Of a DNA stretch of 64,000 nt, positions 27,233 to 35,315 are shown piece after piece (the stretch's first letter is position 1; the number at the start of each line of letters is the position of its first letter). The position numbers were made by a program, and so were the translations under genes. The notes beneath the pieces were generated by a model. It was not told where the DNA came from. It did not search any database and saw nothing but the letters and a program-made list of their open reading frames with translations. Source of the stretch: Aliamphritea ceti (GTDB lineage: Bacteria > Pseudomonadota > Gammaproteobacteria > Pseudomonadales > Balneatricaceae); the NCBI RefSeq assembly GCF_024347215.1, contig NZ_AP025282.1:1116001-1180000 (forward strand). Reading direction: 5' to 3'.

Positions 27233-27662
27233 CGTAGCTCCATGTTTATTCGGTGACGATCGCAGCGATCTCTGTTGCCCGTACTGAAGCCCTTAATGAA
27301 GGTTTGGCCGGTGCGCATATGTGAAGCCGGATTCTGCCACAATTACGATACTTTTTCCTGTTCTCCTGCTGCTGAGTTTTAGCCCTTTGGTTGGCTTGGC
27401 TATGGGAGTATCTGCTGTTTTTCTGAGCTGACCGAAAACGACCTGAAAGGTCCGTCCAGCCTGCGCCGGTTGACTTTTTTCTAGGCACATGAGATTTTTG
27501 TTAAATGATCATTTAATTAAATGGTTATTTAAATTAAAAAATGCAGTTAATTCAGTTATTTATCTCGTTTTATGGAAGAAAATAGATTTTATATCTGCGC
27601 AATGATTGTGCAAATCGGATGCTGTTTCTGCAAAAAAATAACAACAACCGCAAGGAGTGTTT
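27233..27662. promoter_or_regulatory. 430-base region between divergent genes
   Basis: No convincing gene: two overlapping frames at 27246-27490 (minus) are very basic and lack an SD. The right half is AT-rich and holds two abutting palindromes (own entry). The strong SD AAGGAG at the end belongs to the BCCT-like gene. Confidence 0.5.
27501..27532. promoter_or_regulatory. two abutting 16-bp palindromes, TTAAAT-N4-ATTTAA
   Basis: TTAAATGATCATTTAA (27501-27516) is a perfect palindrome. It is followed with no gap by TTAAATGGTTATTTAA (27517-27532), which has the same half-sites. Two identical half-site pairs in exact 16-bp tandem are unlikely in random AT-rich sequence and suggest a double operator for a dimeric (TetR- or MarR-type) repressor. 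They lie about 130 bases upstream of the BCCT-like gene and could also serve the divergent small gene. Confidence 0.55.
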
Positions 27663-28868
27663 ATGAACACTTTACTGAGTGCAGGGATAATTTTTACCCT
27701 GCTCGCAATCGTGTTTTGTCTCTATCGCTGGGGTAACTTGAAGTGCGTTGGGGTGACGCCGGTAAAAACTTTTACCTTCATCGCCATTCTGTTTACGTCT
27801 GGTCTGGATGTTGGGCTTATCATGTTCCCGCTGACCGAGTTTGCAGGATATGCCGACACTGCTACCAGCCCTGAATATGCTTTTAGTAATCCGCTGGCAA
27901 TTGAGTTTGCTTACTGGGGATTTCTGATCTGGGGATTTTACTTTCTAACCAGTTTTTATTTCTGTGTTATTGAGCCACGGGTTGGCTTCTTTGAAATCCC
28001 GGTGGTTAAGTGGATCAATAACGTCGTCATCATCGGTACCTGTGCGTTTACAGCTTATCTGTTACTGACGAACCTGCCCTGGTATTTACCGCAGCTCAGT
28101 GAAGAAGGCAGCATTGTAACTACCTTCTATGTCATTGTGTTTGCAGTGATAATGGCTGCAGTGTTCTCCAGTACAGATATTAAGTATGTGCGCATCCTGA
28201 GCCTTGCATCTACCTGGTTGTTCCTGGGTTTGATAGCAGTAATGTGGGTTCTGGCTGCAATGGGGCCAAACGAAATGCTGGATGCAGCTAATCTGATCGG
28301 TAACTATTTTGTGAATATTCACAAGTTTGTGCTGCCGCTGAATGATTACCACGCCTTCTACCTGTTCTGGTGGTTTGCATGGAGCATCATGATTGGACAG
28401 TTTACCTCGCGGTTTGTTGGTGGCTTGCGTACCTGGCAGGTACTGGCAGCGTTGCTGATCTTTCCGTCGATTCCGCTGGGAATCTGGTTCGCTGTTCTCT
28501 ACTTCTATCATGAAAATGGTTTAGACAGCGCTGGCTTTGTTGGTATCTCAATGGTGGTTGTGGGTATTACTTTCGTAATTAACTCACTGGATTCTTTGAT
28601 CCGCCTGTATACCGATAACCTGAATCTGACCGCGTCACGGATTGGTAAAGCTAAGTACATCATCGGTAACCTGGTTGCTCTGTGTGTGCTGACTATGCTG
28701 TTCAAACTGAACTTCCTGGAAATTCAGTGGGTAGGCGCACTGGTTATTGGCCTGTACTTCAGCTGCTTCGCTTACATTTTGCTGAAAAAACGTAAGGAAG
28801 TTGCAGCGATTCAGAGCTCACCGGAAGGTCGGGAACTGAACTTCGATAAGATCGAAAGCGTGCATTAA
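27663..28868 (+). CDS. shortened BCCT-like (betaine/choline) transporter
   Basis: A 401-residue protein with about 11 hydrophobic segments. Two parts recall the BCCT family: TSGLDVGLIMFPLTEFAGY resembles the glycine-rich helix SAGIGIGLMFWGVAEP, and FWWFAWSIMIGQFTSRFVGG resembles the signature around the aromatic box ending in FxARISRGR. Normal BCCT proteins are 500 residues or more with 12 helices; here the first helix and long termini are missing. ATG at 27663 has AAGGAG five bases upstream. Location near an MttB-family gene fits quaternary-amine use. It could instead be a distinct APC-superfamily branch. Confidence 0.6.
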   Translation: MNTLLSAGIIFTLLAIVFCLYRWGNLKCVGVTPVKTFTFIAILFTSGLDVGLIMFPLTEFAGYADTATSPEYAFSNPLAIEFAYWGFLIWGFYFLTSFYFCVIEPRVGFFEIPVVKWINNVVIIGTCAFTAYLLLTNLPWYLPQLSEEGSIVTTFYVIVFAVIMAAVFSSTDIKYVRILSLASTWLFLGLIAVMWVLAAMGPNEMLDAANLIGNYFVNIHKFVLPLNDYHAFYLFWWFAWSIMIGQFTSRFVGGLRTWQVLAALLIFPSIPLGIWFAVLYFYHENGLDSAGFVGISMVVVGITFVINSLDSLIRLYTDNLNLTASRIGKAKYIIGNLVALCVLTMLFKLNFLEIQWVGALVIGLYFSCFAYILLKKRKEVAAIQSSPEGRELNFDKIESVH

Positions 28869-28889
28869 GCAAGATTTTACATCAACACA

Positions 28890-28924
28890 GAAAACCGCTG
28901 TTCTTAGGAATAGCGGTTTTTTTT
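28890..28924 (+). terminator. intrinsic terminator of the BCCT-like gene
   Basis: Stem AAAACCGCTGTTC / GAATAGCGGTTTT (one G-U pair), loop TTAG, followed by TTTT. Confidence 0.9.
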
Positions 28925-28984
28925 CGTCTTTCTTACATCTTATGAACTGTTTTACTATCTGGATAGTCGAGCTATTTAGCACAA

Positions 28985-29014
28985 ACAAAAACGCCCTGCA
29001 GAGCAAGGCGTTTG
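28985..29014 (-). terminator. intrinsic terminator of the NmrA-like gene
   Basis: Stem AAACGCC / GGCGTTT. On the minus strand it is followed by TTTGTTTGT. It lies 60 bases after the NmrA-like stop. Confidence 0.7.
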
Positions 29015-29044
29015 AGGTATTAAGAGGCGGATAATAGTACTTAC

Positions 29045-29084
29045 CTGGCTCTTGAATGTTAGCTCTTAAATGTTAGCTCTTAAC
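29045..29084. repeat. short tandem repeat over the end of the NmrA-like gene
   Basis: Read on the minus strand, AAGAGCTAACATTT is followed by AAGAGCTAACATTC and then AAGAGCCAGG. The first copy contains the stop codon of the gene, so the repeat probably arose by slippage after the stop. No effect on the protein is expected. Confidence 0.6.
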
Positions 29085-30053
29085 AGCAGCTGCTTCTTTC
29101 ATTGCGTCTTCGCCTTTCTTCCACAGGTTACCTTGCCAAAGTTCTTCCAGACCTGTTTCACCACAAGCACCTTTGGTTGTCAGGTAATCGTAGTAAGACG
29201 TTGGCTTGTGGCCTGTAAGGTTGTAGAAGTCCGGGCTGCAGCGGCAGTAGAAACCGTTTACCAGATACTCGAAGAATTCAGCACGGGTTGCACCGAAATC
29301 GCTTTCAAAGCTTTCCATAGACTGAGCACGGTACTCGATGTCTTTATCCATGGCGCGACCCAGGTCAGCAGCGATTTCTGCCATTGTCTGTGGCTGAGGA
29401 CCAGTGATGTCGTAGAACTTATTACTGTGACGCGCAGGACCTTCGCTCAGAACAACAGCAGCTGCTTCAGCAATGTCACGGGTCGCAACAAAAGAGTTAC
29501 GGGCTTTACCCAGAGGGTTAGTGAACCAGCCTTCCTGTGCAATGTTATCGCAGTCAGTTTTCAGCAAGTGGTTCATGAAGAAGTTGTTACGCAGTACGGT
29601 TACGTTCAGACCTGCATCAATCAGGGCTTTTTCACCCCACCAGTAGTGTTGCAGCATCAGTGGAATAGATGCGCCTTCACGTGAAGAGTGCTGATCAGCT
29701 TCATAAGAAGCTGTATTTGTATCAGCGCCCATGCAGCTGACACGTACAACGTGCTTGATGCTGTCGGTACGCTTGCCAAGCTCTTCGCAGAAGTTAAGGT
29801 GACCTTCCAGCATTGGGTCCAGAGATGCAGAGTAAATAGCGCTGACGCCTTCCAGAGCAGCATCCCAGGTAGCTGAGTCATTCAGGTCAAAGAATACGGT
29901 TTCATCAGCACCAACTGCTTTCAGATCAGCAACTTTAGATTCGCTGTGAAAACAGGCACGAACTGTGAATTCACCTGCCTGAGACAGGCGGGCAACCAGT
30001 TCTTTACCAATACGGCCAGTGGCTGAAGTAACCAGAACAACAGGTTTGGTCAT
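29073..30053 (-). CDS. NmrA-like NAD(P)-binding protein
   Basis: A 326-residue atypical short-chain dehydrogenase. The N-terminal Rossmann motif is VVLVTSATGRIGKELVARL; AVGADETVFFDLND and VVRVSCMGAD follow as in NmrA/QOR2-type proteins, which bind NAD(P) and act as redox sensors or quinone reductases. The classic YxxxK is not evident. It is monocistronic and divergent from the VOC gene. ATG at 30053 has GGAG upstream. Confidence 0.88.
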   Translation of the reverse strand: MTKPVVLVTSATGRIGKELVARLSQAGEFTVRACFHSESKVADLKAVGADETVFFDLNDSATWDAALEGVSAIYSASLDPMLEGHLNFCEELGKRTDSIKHVVRVSCMGADTNTASYEADQHSSREGASIPLMLQHYWWGEKALIDAGLNVTVLRNNFFMNHLLKTDCDNIAQEGWFTNPLGKARNSFVATRDIAEAAAVVLSEGPARHSNKFYDITGPQPQTMAEIAADLGRAMDKDIEYRAQSMESFESDFGATRAEFFEYLVNGFYCRCSPDFYNLTGHKPTSYYDYLTTKGACGETGLEELWQGNLWKKGEDAMKEAAAVKS

Positions 30054-30295
30054 GGGGAGTATCTCCGGGTGTAAGTGTGAAATTTGTGTGTGCGGTATGG
30101 GCTCATATTCAGGCAGCTAATCTGCCCTGAGCCGGATATGTGCATGTACCCTATGACACCATGATCGGTCTGGGTTGGTCTTTGGTGTAGGGCCAGATTG
30201 ATTGCTGTCGTAGGGCCTGTCGCAGAGGGGCATAAAAAACTACGTGCCGGGCTTAATAAACTTCAGTTTCGGTTGGTTTTGAATTGTATGAAATT

Positions 30296-30314
30296 GATAG
30301 TTATTATCATTTGC
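30296..30314. promoter_or_regulatory. Fur-box-like sequence upstream of the VOC gene
   Basis: GATAGTTATTATCATTTGC matches the 19-bp Fur consensus (GATAATGATAATCATTATC) at 14 positions by hand alignment. It lies 28 bases before the VOC start codon, where a repressor would cover the promoter. Iron regulation is therefore likely but unproven. Confidence 0.55.
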
Positions 30315-30342
30315 ATGAATTTAGATTTTAACAGGAGCCTTC

Positions 30343-30723
30343 ATGAGTCATGAATCATTGGAAAACCTCAAAACTACAGAGATTAAAGCGTTTGTGCCGG
30401 CAAAAAAATTTGCGAAGTCGAAACAGTTTTATTCTGATCTTGGCTTTACTCAGGCTTCAGATGTAGGGGGTATTGCTTACTTCTATTATGGCAACTGCAG
30501 TTTCCTGCTACAGGACTTTTATGAGCCGGTACACAGTGAAAACTTTATGATGCATCTGCTGGTGGAAGATGCCGCGGCATGGCACCGTCAGGTTAGCGCC
30601 AGTGGCATAACAGAGAAGTATGCCGTGGAGGTCTCAGAGCTGGCAGAACAACCCTGGGGGATGCTGGATTTTGTGGTGACGGATCCCAGTGGTGTGCTCT
30701 GGCGAATTGGTCAAAGTATATAA
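30343..30723 (+). CDS. VOC-superfamily (glyoxalase/bleomycin-resistance-like) protein
   Basis: A 126-residue protein with the two beta-alpha-beta-beta-beta modules of the vicinal oxygen chelate fold: KAFVPAKKFAKSKQFYSDLGF at the start and LDFVVTDPSGVLWRIGQ at the end. A His-Leu-Leu strand (MMHLLVEDA) is in the middle. The usual metal ligands are only partly visible, so it may bind ligand without catalysis. SD AGGAG precedes ATG 30343. A Fur-box-like element upstream suggests iron control. Confidence 0.88.
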   Translation: MSHESLENLKTTEIKAFVPAKKFAKSKQFYSDLGFTQASDVGGIAYFYYGNCSFLLQDFYEPVHSENFMMHLLVEDAAAWHRQVSASGITEKYAVEVSELAEQPWGMLDFVVTDPSGVLWRIGQSI

Positions 30724-30851
30724 TGCTGCAAAATTATCCCATACCGGGTAATGGAATGTCCGGTTTGAACGTGCCATATCGGCTTACTGGTCTACAGTAA
30801 GGGTAAGACGCTTCAGCAATCAGCTGAGGCCGGTTATCCAGGAAGGACTCC

Positions 30852-31169
30852 ATGAGTAGCCAGAGTTTATTAGATGAGTTAAGCAGTGCGTTAAGTGAAG
30901 CCTGCCAGTTCATTCAGGGGAAAGAGGTGCTTCAGGCAACTGAAGCCAGCGATAACAGTGAACCTGATATCACCGCAGAAGACATTTTATGTCTTCGTCA
31001 GGCGCTGCAACTTTCGCAGTTAGAATTTGCCGCTTTATTACACACCAGTGTCACAACGCTAGAGTCCTGGGAGCATGATCTGGCCAAGCCAAATGATCAG
31101 GCAGTAACCTTATTGCGCTTGATTAAGAATCACCCGGATACCCTGGCGCATATTGCGGATTTGGAATGA
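30852..31169 (+). CDS. orphan HTH protein, NadS/HigA-antitoxin-like
   Basis: A 105-residue protein. The C-terminal half is a lambda-repressor-type helix-turn-helix (LRQALQLSQLEFAALLHTSV, then TLESWEHDLAKPNDQAVTLLRLI), the pattern of NadS and related type II antitoxins. The N-terminal half is acidic. No RelE/HigB-type toxin frame is found in the 128 bases upstream or in the 140 downstream, so it is an orphan antitoxin or a stand-alone regulator. SD AGGAAGGA precedes the start. Confidence 0.82.
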   Translation: MSSQSLLDELSSALSEACQFIQGKEVLQATEASDNSEPDITAEDILCLRQALQLSQLEFAALLHTSVTTLESWEHDLAKPNDQAVTLLRLIKNHPDTLAHIADLE

Positions 31170-31262
31170 TCTCTATTTATAGTGATTTAAGCTTATGCGA
31201 GTGAATAAACAAGCTTGTTAAAGTTTAATGTGAAGATATTTGCAGATGCATATTTAGCGACT

Positions 31263-31285
31263 AAAAACCTGGCATTTGCCAGGCT
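31263..31285 (-). terminator. terminator of the DapF-ABC operon
   Basis: Stem CCTGGC / GCCAGG with loop ATTT. On the minus strand it is followed by TTTTTAG. It lies 30 bases after the last permease gene. Confidence 0.75.
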
Positions 31286-31313
31286 TAATTGTCGGTGTGA
31301 TAGCTATTGGAGA

Positions 31314-31991
31314 TTAGTTATCAGTTTCAAGCTTTGTTTCAGCCCAGCGTGCAAAGCGTAATACCGGATAGCAGTAGAGGAAATACATTGCAGCTATCGC
31401 CATGTAAATGAACATGGTATCCCCAGGCAGGCGTAAGATCGTCGTTTCCCCCTGGCGTGTTAGTTCAGACAGTCCAATCACTGACAGTACCGCAGTACTC
31501 TTAATCACGATCACATAAACGCTGGCCATTGGTGGCACAGTCAGTTTCAGCGCCTGAGGCACAATAATATGATACAGGGCCTGAGCTTTGCTCATACCGC
31601 AAGAGCGGGCGGCTTCTTCCTGGCCGTGAGGAACTGCGTGAATCGCTGAACTTACAATCGCTGTGACATAACTAGCGGTATATAACGTCAACGAAACAAT
31701 TGCCGCGGTATAGCTTTCAAATTGCAGCCAACTGATGTTTAACGAAGGCAATACGAAGTACACCATATACAGTTGCACCAGATACGGCGTACCACGGAAC
31801 AAGTGCAGGTATATATTAATAGTCCAGGACAGTAACCGGGACTTCAGTGTTTTTAGAACACCCAGTACGGCGCCGAGGACGCTACCCAGTACAATGGCAA
31901 TAATAGATATTTCAAAGGTAATGAGTAAGCCGTCGAGTAAAAATGGCATGACACTCTGTAGTACCTGCCATTTGGTAATTAACCATTCCAT
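31314..31991 (-). CDS. polar amino acid ABC transporter permease (second)
   Basis: A 225-residue permease of the HisM/GlnP type with about five helices. N-terminal LLITFEISIIAIVLGSVLGA and the EAA loop EEAARSCGMSKAQALYHIIVPQ are family marks. SD AAGGAG precedes ATG 31991, 12 bases after the stop of the first permease gene. It ends the operon that starts with the DapF-family gene. Confidence 0.95.
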   Translation of the reverse strand: MEWLITKWQVLQSVMPFLLDGLLITFEISIIAIVLGSVLGAVLGVLKTLKSRLLSWTINIYLHLFRGTPYLVQLYMVYFVLPSLNISWLQFESYTAAIVSLTLYTASYVTAIVSSAIHAVPHGQEEAARSCGMSKAQALYHIIVPQALKLTVPPMASVYVIVIKSTAVLSVIGLSELTRQGETTILRLPGDTMFIYMAIAAMYFLYCYPVLRFARWAETKLETDN

Positions 31992-32003
31992 CTTCAGGTC
32001 TCC

Positions 32004-32690
32004 TTATGCCAATTGTGCGGATGTGCCGCCAAGTTTACGTTCAACAATGCCGGATATAATTAACAGCATCATATAAATAGCCAGATAGCATACGGCAGTT
32101 GTGAGGTAACTCTCGGTGGCGACGACTGTGTCGGAGAACATCAAAAGACCTGCGCCCATCAGTTCAAACACTGCGATGATGCTTAGTAATGAAGTGTCTT
32201 TCAATAAGACGACTGTCTGACCCAGAAGAGGCGATATAACTTTGGCAATCGCCTGCGGAAGAATCACGTGATACATGGTCTGAAAGCGGTTCATACCTAC
32301 AGCCATCGCGCCTTCTGTTTGGGTGCGTGGAACTGACATAATGCCGGTACGGAGTATTTCTGCCATGTAAGGTGTTGTATGTATCGTTAGGGCAATGATC
32401 CCTGTTTGTGTTTCGTCGAAGAAATTACCGATCAGGTTTGGCAGGCCGTAGTAAATCAGATAAATCTGAATTAATAATGGGGTAGACCGTATGAATTGAA
32501 TATACGCTGCAGCAGTACGCCAGATAATACCTTTCTCAGACATGCGCATTAATGCGACAAAGACACCAAAGAACAGTGAAAGAATCAGGCAGATTAGCGA
32601 TATCCAGACAGTTGCGATAATGCCATCCAGGAAAACACCTGAATACTCAGCAATCAGACGCACATTAATTAAATCATACAGCCAAGACAT
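32004..32690 (-). CDS. polar amino acid ABC transporter permease (first)
   Basis: A 228-residue permease of the HisQ/GlnP type. Visible marks are FIRSTPLLIQIYLIYYGLP and the EAA loop TEGAMAVGMNRFQTMYHVILPQ. SD AAGGA precedes ATG 32690. A hairpin separates it from the binding-protein gene upstream. It forms a heterodimer channel with the next permease. Confidence 0.95.
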   Translation of the reverse strand: MSWLYDLINVRLIAEYSGVFLDGIIATVWISLICLILSLFFGVFVALMRMSEKGIIWRTAAAYIQFIRSTPLLIQIYLIYYGLPNLIGNFFDETQTGIIALTIHTTPYMAEILRTGIMSVPRTQTEGAMAVGMNRFQTMYHVILPQAIAKVISPLLGQTVVLLKDTSLLSIIAVFELMGAGLLMFSDTVVATESYLTTAVCYLAIYMMLLIISGIVERKLGGTSAQLA

Positions 32691-32755
32691 AATGGGTCCT
32701 TGATAGCAGATTCCTGAAAACAGGATGTTGGAACGGGATCAAAAATCCGCAATAA

Positions 32756-32783
32756 AAGAAAAACAGGCGCAACTTGCGCGCCC
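32756..32783 (-). other. intercistronic hairpin after the binding-protein gene
   Basis: GGCGC / GCGCC stem (32766-32770 with 32778-32782). On the minus strand it is followed by a T-rich run (TGTTTTTCTTTT). A partial terminator here would give more binding protein than permease. Confidence 0.5.
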
Positions 32784-32822
32784 GATTTTTTGCAAAGCAA
32801 TGCTGCTTAGCAGGCCTAAATA

Positions 32823-33620
32823 TTACTTGTGATCAGCTTCCCAATCGGTGCTGTTCCACCAGTAATCAAGCATCTTTTCTTTGCTGCCGTCGTGTTCCAT
32901 CAAGTTCAGGAAGTTATTCAGGGCCAGCAACAGGTGCATAGAATCAGGACGAACTGCAAAGCCTAATGGCTCTTTACGGATGAAACCGATAATACCCAGC
33001 TCTGGGAATTGCTTCAGAGATGTTGCTAAGTTTGCACGGTCAGAAATACCAGCATCAACACGGCCATTCAGTACTGCCTGAATCGCTTGTGGATTACCAC
33101 CGGCATATTCTTTCAATTTTGCATCTGGCAGTAATTCTTTAGCCAGAGTGGAATAGCTTGATGCCTGAGTAACACCTAAAGTGTAATCACCGCTGTTTAG
33201 TGTTTTCCAGTCAGTAATGCCTTTTTCTTTCAGGGCATAGGCGACGTTCTCTGAATAGAATGCCGGATCTGTAAACAGTACCTGCATATGACGTTTAGCA
33301 GTTGGTGTCATGTCAGCAGCAATGAAATCTACCTTGCCTGAACTCAGTGCAGGAATCAGACCTTTCCAGTCATAATCCTGAACAATCAGCTCTACACCCA
33401 TGTCATCGGCAAACTTCTGAGCCATATCAAGTGCTAAACCTGTACGTTCACCGTTCTTGTTAATGAAGCTGACCGGTGGTCCCTGAGTTTGTACGGCAAT
33501 ACGCATTTCGCCGGACTTAACAATTCGTTCCATTGTGGTTTCTGCAAAAGCAACAGTGCTCATTGTTGCGGCTGCAAACCAGGCAAAAACGACTAAAAAT
33601 AAACGTTTGATACTGAGCAT
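32823..33620 (-). CDS. amino acid ABC transporter substrate-binding protein (family 3)
   Basis: A 265-residue periplasmic protein with a signal peptide (MLSIKRLFLVVFAWFAAATM, cut near VAFA/ET). Family 3 marks are GEMRIAVQTQGPPVSFIN, RTGLALDMAQKFADDMGV and the ligand-carboxylate Arg in ADMTPTAKR. The late SDRANLATSL carries the acidic residue that would grip the amino group. SD AAGGATA precedes the start. The neighbouring DapF-family gene suggests that the ligand is a diamino acid such as diaminopimelate; that is inference. Confidence 0.93.
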   Translation of the reverse strand: MLSIKRLFLVVFAWFAAATMSTVAFAETTMERIVKSGEMRIAVQTQGPPVSFINKNGERTGLALDMAQKFADDMGVELIVQDYDWKGLIPALSSGKVDFIAADMTPTAKRHMQVLFTDPAFYSENVAYALKEKGITDWKTLNSGDYTLGVTQASSYSTLAKELLPDAKLKEYAGGNPQAIQAVLNGRVDAGISDRANLATSLKQFPELGIIGFIRKEPLGFAVRPDSMHLLLALNNFLNLMEHDGSKEKMLDYWWNSTDWEADHK

Positions 33621-33702
33621 TTTTATATCCTTTTTATTCTCGGTTTAGATACAGATCTGCGGTTATTAGCTAAAAAACCGAACCATCTGCGGGTTTCTTT
33701 TG

Positions 33703-34461
33703 TTAAAGAATTTGTTCCAGAAATTTCTTTGCCCGGTCACTCTCAGGATTATCGAAAAACTCTACCGGTGTGTTTTCTTCTATGATCCGGCCGCCATCCA
33801 TGAATATGACCCGATCAGCAACTTCACGGGCAAAGCCCATCTCGTGGGTGACGACAGCCATTGTCATGCCATCGGCGGCTAACTGTTTCATCAGTTCCAG
33901 TACGCCTTTAACTGTTTCCGGATCCAGTGCAGAAGTTGCTTCGTCAAATAACATTACTTTAGGTTTCATCGCCAGAGCCCGGGCGATGGCAACCCGCTGC
34001 TGCTGACCGCCGGAAAGCTGGCGAGGGTAGTTGTTCTCCCGGTCAGGAATACCAACCTTGTTTAACAACTCACGGGCGATTTCACGTGCCTCTTCCGGAT
34101 CACGATTAAGCACAACTGTTTGCGGCAGGACGATATTTTCCAGACAGGTTTTATGCTGAAAAAGGTTAAAGTGCTGGAAAACCATGCCTACTTCAGTACG
34201 CAGTTTATCCATGTTGGTGTTTTTAGCTGTGAGGTCGATACCATCAATGATGATATGGCCTGTATCAATACTTTCTAAACCGTTAAGGGTACGTAATAAG
34301 GTACTTTTTCCTGAGCCACTGGGGCCAACGATGACAACTACTTCACCACGGTCGATGTGATTCGTAACATCATCAAGGGCGAGGATGCTTTGATTGCTAC
34401 CGCTGACTTTAAAGCGTCGGGAAACCTGGTCGATATTGATAATAGGTACTGATTGACTCAT
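33703..34461 (-). CDS. amino acid ABC transporter ATPase (GlnQ/HisP-like)
   Basis: A 252-residue ATPase with Walker A GPSGSGKST, signature LSGGQQQRVAIARAL, Walker B VMLFDEATSALDPE and switch TVVTHEMGFAREVADRV. ATG at 34461 has the SD AAGGAAGG; the ATG at 34476 lacks one. The start lies 17 bases after the stop of the DapF-family gene, which supports co-transcription. Confidence 0.95.
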   Translation of the reverse strand: MSQSVPIINIDQVSRRFKVSGSNQSILALDDVTNHIDRGEVVVIVGPSGSGKSTLLRTLNGLESIDTGHIIIDGIDLTAKNTNMDKLRTEVGMVFQHFNLFQHKTCLENIVLPQTVVLNRDPEEAREIARELLNKVGIPDRENNYPRQLSGGQQQRVAIARALAMKPKVMLFDEATSALDPETVKGVLELMKQLAADGMTMAVVTHEMGFAREVADRVIFMDGGRIIEENTPVEFFDNPESDRAKKFLEQIL

Positions 34462-34478
34462 TAATCCTTCCTTCATAA

Positions 34479-35315
34479 TCAGGCCAGCAGATGGCCGCTA
34501 AAGCAGTATTCAGCAGGGCCGGCCATCAGCGCGCTGTGATCTTCTCGGATGTAAACTTCTATAGTACCTGCAGGCACTTCAACCCGTACTCTGGATGCAG
34601 TAAGCCGGCCGGTAAGCCTGGCAGCTTCAACTGCAACACAGGCACCGCTACCGCAAGCCCGGGTCAGAATGCCGGGGCGCTCAAATACATGCATCCGTAT
34701 TGAATCGGGCCCTGTAATTTGAGCGACACCTACATTTACCTGCTCTGGAAATAAAGGGTTGTCCTGAATTGCCGGTGCATAAGTCTCGATATCGACACTG
34801 TCAAAGTCTTCGACAAAGAAAACCGCATGAGGGTTACCAATATTCAGGGCGATACCATGGTTGAGAGGGCCGTTTTCGACGGGTAAAGACAGAGTATCGC
34901 AAGCATCTGTCAGAGGAATATGCTGCCAGTCAGTGGTAATTAGTCCCATATCAACGCTGATCAGGCCAGAGTCTTCTAACTGACAGGTAAGAATCCCTGC
35001 GCCTGTTTCAATTAATACTTCGTGGCTGTTGTTTTGTTCCATGAGTAAGCGGGCGGCACAGCGACTGGCGTTGCCACAGGTAGAAACTTCTTTACCGTCG
35101 ATATTCAAAATGCGCAGAAAAGCATCAGCCCCGGCAGCTTTGCCGGATTGACTCGGAGGGTTGAGGATCAGTAATTGCTCGGCACCTATGCCGATCCGTA
35201 CATCACAGATTCGAGTGATTTCGTTGGCATCAGGATCAAAAGGTGTAGTACGGGCGTCAACAATCACAAAGTGATTTTCCAGACCCTGCATTTTTACGAA
35301 AGGGCGCCCAGACAT
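34479..35315 (-). CDS. dapF: DapF-family (diaminopimelate epimerase-like) protein
   Basis: A 278-residue protein with the two catalytic cysteines of DapF: Cys80 in STCGNASRC and Cys221 in RACGSGACVA. Residues that hold diaminopimelate in DapF also seem kept: Asn in QGLENHF, Asn71 in NIDG, Asn161 in GNPHAV, Asn194 in QVNVG, and Glu212-Arg213 in FER. Odd points are CGNASRC instead of CGNGARC and ENHF instead of GNDF. It is first in an operon with an amino acid importer, not near lysA or xerC as usual, so it is probably a second, catabolic or scavenging copy. Confidence 0.85.
   Translation of the reverse strand: MSGRPFVKMQGLENHFVIVDARTTPFDPDANEITRICDVRIGIGAEQLLILNPPSQSGKAAGADAFLRILNIDGKEVSTCGNASRCAARLLMEQNNSHEVLIETGAGILTCQLEDSGLISVDMGLITTDWQHIPLTDACDTLSLPVENGPLNHGIALNIGNPHAVFFVEDFDSVDIETYAPAIQDNPLFPEQVNVGVAQITGPDSIRMHVFERPGILTRACGSGACVAVEAARLTGRLTASRVRVEVPAGTIEVYIREDHSALMAGPAEYCFSGHLLA

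Noticed and set aside
27246..27490. Two overlapping minus-strand frames of 65-80 codons upstream of the small membrane protein gene
   Set aside because: No SD, highly basic low-complexity product, no likeness; kept only as part of the intergenic region, although co-transcription with the small membrane protein gene cannot be excluded.
30724..30851. Toxin gene partner for the NadS-like protein
   Set aside because: Only 128 bases with no open frame of RelE/HigB size; nothing fitting downstream either.
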